Origin: Anaerolineales bacterium
Lineage (GTDB): Bacteria > Chloroflexota > Anaerolineae > Anaerolineales > DRMV01
DNA: 5,976 bases
Direction of reading: 5' to 3'
Assembly: GCA_015484985.1 (NCBI GenBank)
Contig: WFUL01000264.1
Span: 1-5,976 of the forward strand
The position numbers and the translations under genes are program-made. This document shows positions 1 to 5,492 of this stretch, piece after piece. Each line of letters begins with the position of its first letter. Positions within the stretch are counted from its first letter, which is position 1. Below the pieces are notes generated by a model. It worked only from the letters and a program-made list of their open reading frames with translations. It was not told the origin of the DNA and ran no database searches.

Positions 1-102
1 CGTAAGACCCGCGGCGGCAGCCACCCGGGCGATGGCTTCCGGGTCACCCCCCTCACAACGGCGAATCTTCCAAATGAACATACCTTTCCCACGGAGCGTC
101 AT
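1..102 (-). CDS. N-terminal fragment of an unidentified protein (cut by window edge)
   Basis: The first 34 codons of a gene that runs off the left edge. The ATG at 100-102 is chosen because AGGAGGT (107-113) lies 4 bases upstream, an excellent ribosome site. The reading frame is open to base 1. The fragment begins MTLRGKGMFIWKIRRCEGGD and continues with PEAIARVAAAAGLT. A hydrophobic strand (MFIW), a GDPEAIA turn and an Ala-rich helix ending in AGLT look like the first strand-helix unit of a TIM-barrel protein, possibly a glycoside-hydrolase-like one; that is inference from a short piece. There is no signal peptide. It starts 19 bp after cofC and is probably co-transcribed with it. Existence of the gene is fairly sure; its function is unknown. 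Confidence 0.7.
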   Translation of the reverse strand, partial: MTLRGKGMFIWKIRRCEGGDPEAIARVAAAAGLT

Positions 103-106
103 GGAC

Positions 107-113
107 ACCTCCT
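107..113 (-). promoter_or_regulatory. Ribosome binding site of the truncated left-edge gene
   Basis: AGGAGGT on the minus strand, 4 bases before the ATG at 100-102. It is the main evidence that the short open frame at the window edge is a real gene rather than the tail of a transcript. Confidence 0.75.
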
Positions 114-121
114 CATGGACA

Positions 122-772
122 TTAAGACGTGAAACCGCTCACGGCACGAGCCTGCCATTGGGGAAAGATGTGAGCCACCAGACTCAGGTCTTCCGGTTGG
201 TCCAAATCATAAGCCAATCCAGGTCGCTCCACGACGTGCACGAAACGTCCCACCTGTCGGGCTACGGCGATGTGTTTGTAAAAAGACCCTGGGCCAAAGG
301 CGAACTCGTGGTTATCTACAGGATCCAAAGCCAAGGCATTGGTTCCCATATGATACCGGTCCGGTGCAATGACCAACACCGATGTCCTTTCGGAAGGACG
401 CCGGTTCAGCGCATCCAACAGGGCTTCGACGTCCTCGGGCGTAAGACGGGGCAGGTCTGCTGGCAGGATCAGGGCCCGCTGCATCCCTCGACCCCGCAAG
501 AAGGTCACCGCCCGATGCAGGGTGGCATTCAACGTGGTGGCGCTGGACTCCTGCAACGTCTGGGCGCCTTCTCGACGGGCCAAGGCCAAGACACCGGGGT
601 CCCGGCTGATGACCAGGATGTGCAGCAATCCAGGGACCTGTCGCAGGGTTTGCAATACGTGTTGGAGCAACCAACGATTCAGGCGTTCCCGCTCTTCTGG
701 ATTCAACACTGTAGCCAAACGGCTTTTCCCTTCCCGGAAGGGCTTGACCGGGATGAGGACCCAAAGGGCCAT
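122..772 (-). CDS. cofC: CofC-type 2-phospholactate/phosphoenolpyruvate guanylyltransferase (coenzyme F420 synthesis)
   Basis: 216 residues. CofC/FbiD enzymes join GTP to 2-phospho-L-lactate (archaea) or phosphoenolpyruvate (many bacteria) to make the activated lactyl/enolpyruvyl-GPP donor used by CofD for the F420 side chain; they are cytosolic. Visible family motifs are the N-terminal strand with the nucleotide-binding loop IPVKPFREGKSRLA (residues 7-20), ILPADLPRLTPED (102-114), APDRYHMGTNALAL (136-149), FAFGPGSF (157-164) and PGLAYDLDQPEDL (184-196). Length matches the family. The usual GGTN/GTGTN turn reads MGTN here. The frame is open to a TTG four codons upstream, but that codon overlaps the ribosome site GGAGGT (777-782), so the ATG at 770-772 is the start. 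It follows the regulator gene by 24 bp and is probably in its transcript. Which phospho-substrate is used cannot be told from the sequence. Confidence 0.92.
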   Translation of the reverse strand: MALWVLIPVKPFREGKSRLATVLNPEERERLNRWLLQHVLQTLRQVPGLLHILVISRDPGVLALARREGAQTLQESSATTLNATLHRAVTFLRGRGMQRALILPADLPRLTPEDVEALLDALNRRPSERTSVLVIAPDRYHMGTNALALDPVDNHEFAFGPGSFYKHIAVARQVGRFVHVVERPGLAYDLDQPEDLSLVAHIFPQWQARAVSGFTS

Positions 773-776
773 ACGA

Positions 777-782
777 ACCTCC
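777..782 (-). promoter_or_regulatory. Ribosome binding site deciding the cofC start
   Basis: GGAGGT on the minus strand, 4 bases before the ATG at 770-772. The in-frame TTG at 782-784 lies inside this element and so is not the start. Confidence 0.75.
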
Positions 783-796
783 AACGTGGGGTGAGG

Positions 797-3787
797 CTAT
801 TTTACCTGAAAACGGGAAGAAACATCAGGGTGCAATAAGGTGGCAAACGATTCCAGTTCGGGGGAATCTTCGGTCTCACGCGGGGGAACCGGTGCCAGAT
901 CTCGGAGAAGCTGTTCCGCGCGTTCCACCAGGTGCTTCTCGGACGCGGGATGACGGGCAACAAAGGAAGCCCATCGAACAGCCTCATCTTGTCGCCCCTC
1001 TCGGGCCCACAAACAAGCCGCTTGCAGAACCAGATACAGACGGGTCGGGACGGCCTGACGGTCCAGTAGACGCCAGGCTTCCCGTAACATCTGCCACGCC
1101 CGGGTAGGCTGCTGTTGGACATGGTACGCCCAGGCCAGCCATGCCATACCTCGGGCCTGTGCCTGGATCTCACCCATCTTCTGGGCCAGGACTACAGCTT
1201 CCCGGGCATAGGCTTCCACCTGCTTCCCCGGCCCCTGGTACATGCCTTCAGCCGCGGCCAGGGAAATCAAAGCGTGCAGTTCCACGTTGCTCACCCCATG
1301 TTCCCGACCCCACCGTCGCGCCTCCTCCAGGTAGGCCTTCCCTTCCTCTCGTGCGCCCGCCAGACTCAACCCGCTGCCCAAATTAATGAGGAAAAACCCT
1401 TCCCCCTGTTTGTCACCCACACGACGAGCCAAATCCAGCCCCTCCTTCAGGATGGGCACAGCCTTCGCATATTGCCCGGTGCGCAGATAAGCGCTCCCCA
1501 GGTTCACCAGTCCTTTGATGTGCTCCCCCACCACCCCGGTTCGACGGGCCTGCGCCACGACCTCCTGCAATAGCTCGATGCCGCGAGAAAAATCCCCCAT
1601 ATGCAGACAAATGACACCCAGCACGTTCAATCCAAAAAGGCGTGTGGGGTCCTCCGGATGTACGGACAATCTGTCCACCCCCTCCTCGGCCAAGGGAAGG
1701 GCCTCGGCGAGACGTCCGTTCCTCAACAGGAGGGCAGCCGTATGAACCAAAAGCCGGGCCCAACCCTCCGGGTCCACATCCCGATGAGGGCGTAAGGAGG
1801 ATATGGCTTCCCGAAAGAGCCGGGCACCTTCTGCGTACCAGCCCCGCCGCTCATGGAAACGATGCCATGACGCCAGCACGCGTGTGATATCCGACCAGAG
1901 GCCCTCTCGCGCGGCCCATAACCACGCGGCCCGGACATCCGACAAGCGGTTCTCCACCTCATCCGGAGCCTCCAACTTGGCAGGCCCTTCCCATTGCACC
2001 GGGAATTCCAAAAAGTACCCCGCGTGGCACTGAGCCCAAAGCCGCTCGGTCTCCGGACGTTGCTTCAGGCGCTCACGGGCCAAATCGCGCAAAACATGAT
2101 GGAGACGGAAGCGGCCGCCTTCCCGCACGTGCACCAACCCACTGGCCACCAATTCCCGTAGCTGGGCTTCACCCACCTGGGTCACTTGTTGAGCATCCCT
2201 CAACGTGAACGGGCCTTGGAACACGGCCAGGCGTACAAAAGCCTCCTGCAAAACCGGGGTAAGGGCCTGCCAGGTGTGTTCAAACAGGGCCTGCAAACTC
2301 CGATGGCGCGGCGGACGGTCCGGCCATGACGCGGAGAGTAGGTCGAGTTTCTGTTCCAGAATCCGGGCCAAGGAGGTGACGTTCCATCGTCGCAACTGGG
2401 CGGCGGCCATCTCCAGGGCGATAGGAAGACCATCCAACAACGAACAGATGCGGGCCACGGCCTGATACACTAAGGGGGTTTCGGGCAAGGGATGCCCCTG
2501 GCGTTGCGCGGCCATTTGGAACAGACGACCAGATGCATAGGCTGCGGGAGAAGCCCCGGAGTCCGGAGGACCCGGCAGGCCTTGTAGGGAGATATGCCAC
2601 GCGGTATGCGCGTGTAGAGGCCGCAGGGCAGCCACCAGGACGTACAGGCCCGGAGCCTGGGAGAGCCAGCGGGTCAGCAGGGCCTCTATGCCTTCGGGCA
2701 CCGAGGCCAAATCCAGCAGAAGCAGAATCTCCTTGCCCCGAAGGAAAGTCAAAATCTGGCCTTCCGGAGACCGCCCAGGCCGAAGCACCACCGGGAACCG
2801 AGACGCCAGCTGCACCACCAGAAAATCGAGGGAAGTGTGCTCATCCACCTCCAGGTAATACACGCCATCTCGGAACCGATAGCGATGCCGATGGGCAAAA
2901 GCCAGCATCAAGTGGGTCTTGCCCACACCTCCCGGTCCCACCAAAATCACAAATCGACAGGAGTGCAAGGCCTGGGAGATGCGCGCCATTTCATCTCCCC
3001 GCCCCACCAGCGGTCCAGGGGTTTCCGGGACTCTGAAAGCGGGGGGATGGCGGTGAAGTCGGCGCAGGCGTTGGACCAACTGCTGCAATGGCGGCTTCGG
3101 GTTGAGACCCAATTCCCGATGAATCACTTCCCGGCAGGTCTCATAATGCTTGAGTGCAGCAGCAAAGCGCCCCTGCCAGGCCAGGGTTTCCATCAAACGG
3201 GCATGGAAATCCTCACGCCAGGGTTCCACCCGCACCATGAACCGCAACACTTCCTCTGCTTCCTTCCACAGGCCTTCGTGAAGCACGCGCTCTATCCCTT
3301 CGTGGAGCCACTCCAGCAAGCGCACGCGCAAATGTTCGGCCTCGAGAGAACGCCAGTAGGCGAATTCCGTCGCATCGGGTATATGGAAACCTTCCAAGAA
3401 ATCCCCGCGATAGAGTTCCTGCACCTCGCGAAGTCGTGAAAGGGAAAAGGGCTGTTTCAATAGACGATGCACCTGGTCCACGTCGGTTTCCCAGGTATAG
3501 CGAGAGTTCAACATCACACACCGACGGTCGGTATGCAAAGCACCCTGGGGAAGGGCCCGCTGGAGTTGATACAGCGCGGTACGCAGGCTGGATTGGGCCC
3601 GTCTGGGCGCGACCTCGGGCCACAACAGAGCCATCAAACGCTCCCGGGCTACGGGCCGACGAACCATCAGGAGGTAGTAGAGGATGGCCTGGGACTTAAG
3701 CGAAGGGAAGGTCAGGGCTTGTTGCTCTTCTCGCACCCAGTGAACTTCCGGCCAACCCAACAGGCGTACGTACATCCCCTCACTCAT
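797..3787 (-). CDS. Large SARP/BTAD-family transcriptional regulator with STAND NTPase and TPR domains (AfsR-like)
   Basis: 996 residues, cytosolic. Domains in order: an OmpR/SARP-type winged-helix DNA-binding domain (about 5-95; LLGWPEV, the helix LWPEVAPRRAQSSLRTAL, then TDVDQVHRLL); a bacterial transcriptional activation domain (about 102-243, with YRGDFLEGF and a helical-repeat core ending in RELGLNPKP); an NB-ARC/STAND NTPase (about 258-480) with Walker A GPGGVGKT at 284-291, Walker B EILLLLD at 353-359 and the LDGLPIALE motif at 451-459; a winged-helix region (about 495-580, LFEHTWQAL, LHHVLRDLARERL); then TPR-type helical repeats (about 680-960). It has no C-terminal LuxR helix-turn-helix, so DNA contact must be through the N-terminus. 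Such STAND regulators are held inactive by their sensor repeats until a ligand, with ATP, triggers oligomerisation. The in-frame stop at 3809-3811 rules out a longer N-terminus. The only start with promoter support is the ATG at 3785-3787, six bases after a TATAAT box; a second ATG at 3773-3775 is possible but has no spaced ribosome site. Ligand and targets are unknown. Confidence 0.92.
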   Translation of the reverse strand: MSEGMYVRLLGWPEVHWVREEQQALTFPSLKSQAILYYLLMVRRPVARERLMALLWPEVAPRRAQSSLRTALYQLQRALPQGALHTDRRCVMLNSRYTWETDVDQVHRLLKQPFSLSRLREVQELYRGDFLEGFHIPDATEFAYWRSLEAEHLRVRLLEWLHEGIERVLHEGLWKEAEEVLRFMVRVEPWREDFHARLMETLAWQGRFAAALKHYETCREVIHRELGLNPKPPLQQLVQRLRRLHRHPPAFRVPETPGPLVGRGDEMARISQALHSCRFVILVGPGGVGKTHLMLAFAHRHRYRFRDGVYYLEVDEHTSLDFLVVQLASRFPVVLRPGRSPEGQILTFLRGKEILLLLDLASVPEGIEALLTRWLSQAPGLYVLVAALRPLHAHTAWHISLQGLPGPPDSGASPAAYASGRLFQMAAQRQGHPLPETPLVYQAVARICSLLDGLPIALEMAAAQLRRWNVTSLARILEQKLDLLSASWPDRPPRHRSLQALFEHTWQALTPVLQEAFVRLAVFQGPFTLRDAQQVTQVGEAQLRELVASGLVHVREGGRFRLHHVLRDLARERLKQRPETERLWAQCHAGYFLEFPVQWEGPAKLEAPDEVENRLSDVRAAWLWAAREGLWSDITRVLASWHRFHERRGWYAEGARLFREAISSLRPHRDVDPEGWARLLVHTAALLLRNGRLAEALPLAEEGVDRLSVHPEDPTRLFGLNVLGVICLHMGDFSRGIELLQEVVAQARRTGVVGEHIKGLVNLGSAYLRTGQYAKAVPILKEGLDLARRVGDKQGEGFFLINLGSGLSLAGAREEGKAYLEEARRWGREHGVSNVELHALISLAAAEGMYQGPGKQVEAYAREAVVLAQKMGEIQAQARGMAWLAWAYHVQQQPTRAWQMLREAWRLLDRQAVPTRLYLVLQAACLWAREGRQDEAVRWASFVARHPASEKHLVERAEQLLRDLAPVPPRETEDSPELESFATLLHPDVSSRFQVK

Positions 3788-3793
3788 GCTTTT

Positions 3794-3824
3794 ATTATAA
3801 CCCCTTTGTCACAGAAAGGGCCAA
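3794..3824 (-). promoter_or_regulatory. Sigma-70-type promoter of the SARP regulator, predicted leaderless
   Basis: A perfect TATAAT (3794-3799) lies six bases before the ATG of the regulator, so transcription should begin at or next to the A of the start codon. The best -35 match is TTGGCC (3819-3824), with a long 19-base spacer, so the promoter probably needs an activator. Seven consecutive A residues on the minus strand (3826-3832) sit directly upstream of the -35 and resemble an UP-element half. No ribosome site precedes the ATG. Confidence 0.65.
3802..3820 (-). promoter_or_regulatory. Inverted repeat in the promoter spacer (operator candidate)
   Basis: CCCTTT and AAAGGG arms are separated by seven bases (CTGTGAC on the minus strand), giving a 19-bp dyad that fills the space between -35 and -10 of the regulator promoter. 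A dimeric protein bound here would cover the promoter. It overlaps the downstream copy of the TGTGAC direct repeat, so the two readings compete. No protein can be assigned. Confidence 0.35.
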
Positions 3825-3845
3825 CTTTTTTTGGGCTTGGTCACA
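3804..3845 (-). repeat. Pair of TGTGACnAAG direct repeats, 32-bp period (possible SARP/activator sites)
   Basis: TGTGACCAAG (3836-3845) and TGTGACAAAG (3804-3813) match at 9 of 10 positions, in the same orientation, with starts 32 bp apart, close to three helical turns. The TGTGAC core of the downstream copy ends 8 bp before the TATAAT box. SARP activators are known to bind direct repeats near the -35 with a fixed short distance to the -10, so this could be the regulator's own binding site. Two copies of ten bases could also arise by chance, and no third copy is seen at an 11-bp step. Confidence 0.4.
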
Positions 3846-3916
3846 CGAATTTCCGCGGTATACCTCCTCAAAGCCAGGGAATGCCCGACTACGAGCTCCA
3901 CAAGAAGGGTGAGAGG

Positions 3917-4510
3917 TCAGCTATGGGGATTGGGGGACAAACGTTCATCGCCGGCCTTCTTGACCGCAGCCAACAGACCCTCCGAAGAGGGATAGACGAA
4001 GAGAAAGGTGCGTGCGTCCTGGCGAATGCGGGAAAGAACTCCCGTGACTTCCTCCGCCCAATAGGCATTGTGGGCCGCGAATACACCTCCAGGGCGCAAG
4101 TGCTCCACCGCCCATTCGTAACAGGCCGGATAGATGGCCTTTTCTGCATCCACAAAGACCAGGTCAAAGGGGGCGTGTTGGGCCACGCGGTCCAAATCCT
4201 TGGGCGCCTCGCCATGCAGGACGGTAACCCGTTCACCCAGCCCGACCTCCTCCAGGTTCTGCCGTGCCACCTGCACGTGGTAAGCATCCCGTTCCAGGGT
4301 CCAGATATGACCCTCAGCAGGCAGGGCTAAGGCCATCCATCCCGTGCTATATCCGCCCAACGTGCCGATTTCCAGAATCCGTCGTGCTTGCAGCACAAAG
4401 ACCAGGAACTGAAGGAACCGCCCCTCTTCCGGTCGGATGGTGTATCCCGGTAGACCGTGCTCTCGGCTGCGACGTAAAATGGTGACCACTCGCGGGTCCT
4501 GATAAGCCAT
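3917..4510 (-). CDS. Class I SAM-dependent O-methyltransferase, COMT-like family 3
   Basis: 197 residues, cytosolic, no signal peptide. It moves a methyl group from S-adenosylmethionine to an acceptor, probably a hydroxyl; the acceptor cannot be told. Motif I is EIGTLGGYST (47-56), the ribose-binding acidic residue is in TLERD (E73), and VDAEK (D121, K124) aligns with the metal Asp and catalytic Lys of catechol O-methyltransferase. The second metal motif, normally Asp-Asn, reads AHN (H147, N148). At 197 residues it is slightly shorter than most relatives. An open frame extends 25 codons upstream, but the ATG at 4508-4510 has AGGAGGG (4519-4525) 8 bases before it and opens MAYQDPRV, so I take that start. 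It lies between the oxidase operon and the regulator gene, separated from both by about 90-130 bp, so it may be a one-gene unit. Confidence 0.88.
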   Translation of the reverse strand: MAYQDPRVVTILRRSREHGLPGYTIRPEEGRFLQFLVFVLQARRILEIGTLGGYSTGWMALALPAEGHIWTLERDAYHVQVARQNLEEVGLGERVTVLHGEAPKDLDRVAQHAPFDLVFVDAEKAIYPACYEWAVEHLRPGGVFAAHNAYWAEEVTGVLSRIRQDARTFLFVYPSSEGLLAAVKKAGDERLSPNPHS

Positions 4511-4518
4511 GAAGGTCA

Positions 4519-4525
4519 CCCTCCT
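4519..4525 (-). promoter_or_regulatory. Ribosome binding site deciding the O-methyltransferase start
   Basis: AGGAGGG on the minus strand, 8 bases before the ATG at 4508-4510. It lies inside the longer open frame and so argues against the 25-codon extension. Confidence 0.75.
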
Positions 4526-4546
4526 GGTGAGCATCTCTCTGCCCGT

Positions 4547-4552
4547 ATTGTA
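4547..4552 (-). promoter_or_regulatory. Possible -10 box for the O-methyltransferase gene
   Basis: TACAAT on the minus strand, 36 bases before the chosen ATG, directly after the hairpin that follows the oxidase operon. No convincing -35 hexamer is found at 16-18 bases because that position is inside the hairpin stem. Weak call. The same bases form the palindrome TTGTACAA. Confidence 0.3.
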
Positions 4553-4560
4553 CAAGAAAT

Positions 4561-4583
4561 GCGGGGTGGCTTCGCCACCCCGC
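4561..4583 (-). terminator. Strong hairpin after the oxidase operon, probable terminator
   Basis: A perfect 10-bp stem, GCGGGGTGGC and GCCACCCCGC, closed by the three-base loop GAA on the minus strand. It begins 16 bases after the subunit III stop and is followed by ATTTCTTGT, a broken but T-rich tract. This suits an intrinsic terminator of moderate strength, allowing some readthrough into the methyltransferase gene. The plus-strand side is also T-rich, so it could work in both directions, but no plus-strand gene is present. Confidence 0.65.
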
Positions 4584-4599
4584 ACCTAATTTCTCTACT

Positions 4600-5202
4600 T
4601 CAGGACACCACTTGCCCAATAAGGTAGAGAGCCGGGTAGAAGAACACCCAGACCAGGTCCACGAAGTGCCAGTATACCGCGCAGGCTTCCACAGCCCAAT
4701 AGCGTTCAGGCGAAAAATGGCCCTTCCGTCCCAGGTTCCAAACGATAAGGATGAAGATGACGCCGGTCAACACGTGGAACGCATGGAACCCGGTCATTCC
4801 GTAAAGTACCGCGCCAAAAGCCCCGTCGGTGGGCCGGATATGGGGACCTTCGGGCAGGAACAAGCCCCACTCCAGACCCACCACACCCAGCAAGAAGGCT
4901 ATGCCCAAGCCCGCGGTGATGAGGGCGGAACGAAGGAACTCCTTCCGGTCCCCTACGGAAATGGCGGTTTCCGCACGATTCATAAAGAAACTGCTGAGCA
5001 GCAGGATGGAGGTCAGGGCCAGGCCCAGGTTCTGATCCAGCTCAGGCCGGGTATTCCCCCACAGATAGAATCGGGCTGCGAACAGACCGGAGAACATAAA
5101 GCTCTCCGAGACCAAGAACATCCACAGGCCCCAACGATTCAGACGTAAACGCTGCGCGTAGCTCATTTCACCAGTGTGCTCCAGGTGTTCCACATGGCTC
5201 AT
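4600..5202 (-). CDS. ctaE: Cytochrome c oxidase subunit III
   Basis: 200 residues, integral membrane protein of the haem-copper oxidase. Subunit III has no redox centre; it stabilises subunit I and supports sustained turnover and proton uptake. Five membrane segments are visible (about 24-46, 58-76, 90-112, 126-156 and 172-196), the usual short bacterial form lacking the two N-terminal helices of the mitochondrial protein. Family motifs are NRWGLWMFLVSESFMFSGLF (22-41, with the conserved E33), TGFHAFHVLTG (137-147) and a YWHFVDLVWVFFYP segment (177-190). The ATG at 5200-5202 overlaps the stop of subunit IV by four bases (ATGA), and AAGGAGG lies 6 bases upstream, inside the end of the subunit IV gene. 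Translation coupling with subunit IV is likely. Confidence 0.95.
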   Translation of the reverse strand: MSHVEHLEHTGEMSYAQRLRLNRWGLWMFLVSESFMFSGLFAARFYLWGNTRPELDQNLGLALTSILLLSSFFMNRAETAISVGDRKEFLRSALITAGLGIAFLLGVVGLEWGLFLPEGPHIRPTDGAFGAVLYGMTGFHAFHVLTGVIFILIVWNLGRKGHFSPERYWAVEACAVYWHFVDLVWVFFYPALYLIGQVVS

Positions 5203-5393
5203 CGGGCGCCTCCTTCTTCACCCCAGAGGTGGGAGAAGTGCATGTAGTATTCCAGAATCAACGCCGCCTTGAAAACGGCGACCAGGAGGAGGGGGACGGC
5301 CAGGCCACCTACCAGGGCCAATCCGAACTCAATGATCGTCAAAATGGCCAGCCCCACCAGCACGATGACGCCCACACGATACGGTCCCTTCAT
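5199..5393 (-). CDS. ctaF: Short cytochrome c oxidase subunit IV (prokaryotic COX4 family)
   Basis: 64 residues, with two membrane segments (about 8-28 and 32-52). The signature FKAALILEYYMHFSHLW (41-57) matches the conserved Lys and MHF motif of the prokaryotic subunit IV family. It is an accessory membrane subunit of the aa3-type oxidase. Family members usually have about 100 residues and three helices, so this copy is near the lower limit. The frame is open for 30 further codons upstream from a GTG at 5481-5483, but that stretch runs through a hairpin and has no ribosome site, whereas AAGGAGGT (5401-5408) stands 7 bases before the ATG at 5391-5393. It lies between subunits I and III and shares ATGA with subunit III. 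Confidence 0.85.
   Translation of the reverse strand: MKGPYRVGVIVLVGLAILTIIEFGLALVGGLAVPLLLVAVFKAALILEYYMHFSHLWGEEGGAR
5209..5215 (-). promoter_or_regulatory. Ribosome binding site of subunit III
   Basis: AAGGAGG on the minus strand, 6 bases before the subunit III ATG and within the last codons of the subunit IV gene. It supports independent as well as coupled initiation. Confidence 0.8.
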
Positions 5394-5400
5394 TTGTTCA

Positions 5401-5408
5401 ACCTCCTT
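5401..5408 (-). promoter_or_regulatory. Ribosome binding site deciding the subunit IV start
   Basis: AAGGAGGT on the minus strand, 7 bases before the ATG at 5391-5393. It is the strongest Shine-Dalgarno match in the window and it shortens the subunit IV gene to 64 codons. Confidence 0.85.
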
Positions 5409-5429
5409 GTTCAGGGTTCCGCTGCCCCA

Positions 5430-5479
5430 GCCGGGGTAGGCCCTCTCCACCAGCAACGTCATCAATGGCCTACCCCGGC
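5430..5479 (-). promoter_or_regulatory. Large intercistronic hairpin between oxidase subunits I and IV
   Basis: The arms 5430-5442 (GCCGGGGTAGGCC) and 5467-5479 (GGCCTACCCCGGC) are perfect 13-base reverse complements with a 24-base loop. In the minus-strand transcript this lies 13 bases after the subunit I stop and ends 21 bases before the subunit IV ribosome site. No T-tract follows, so it is not a normal terminator. A role in mRNA processing, stability or uneven subunit expression is inferred. Confidence 0.7.
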
Positions 5480-5492
5480 CCACGAACGGCCA

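Noticed and set aside
32..838. 268-codon plus-strand open frame opposite cofC
   Set aside because: It mirrors the cofC gene, has no ribosome site and no family-like composition; open antisense frames are common in GC-rich genes.
3804..3813. CRP/FNR-type site suggested by TGTGA
   Set aside because: The matching TCACA half at the proper spacing is missing; only a direct repeat of the half is present.
3802..3832. CCCTTT/AAAGGG hairpin followed by seven T on the plus strand, terminator-like
   Set aside because: There is no plus-strand gene to terminate and the stem is only six base pairs; the promoter reading explains the bases better.
3809..3844. Possible 11-residue leader peptide (GTG start, MTKPKKSWPFL) before the regulator
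   Set aside because: The nearest AGGAGGT (3862-3868) is 17 bases away and the frame overlaps the promoter elements, so it would not be transcribed from the predicted start.
3467..4330. 287-codon plus-strand open frame spanning the regulator 5' end, the promoter gap and the methyltransferase
   Set aside because: It crosses two well-supported minus-strand genes and their intergenic promoter, with no ribosome site or recognisable motif.
4612..5148. 178-codon plus-strand open frame opposite subunit III
   Set aside because: The translation is a low-hydrophobicity shadow of a clear five-helix membrane protein.
5199..5483. 94-residue form of subunit IV from a GTG start
   Set aside because: The extra 30 codons are part of the hairpin region and have no ribosome site, while the ATG at 5391-5393 has an ideal one.
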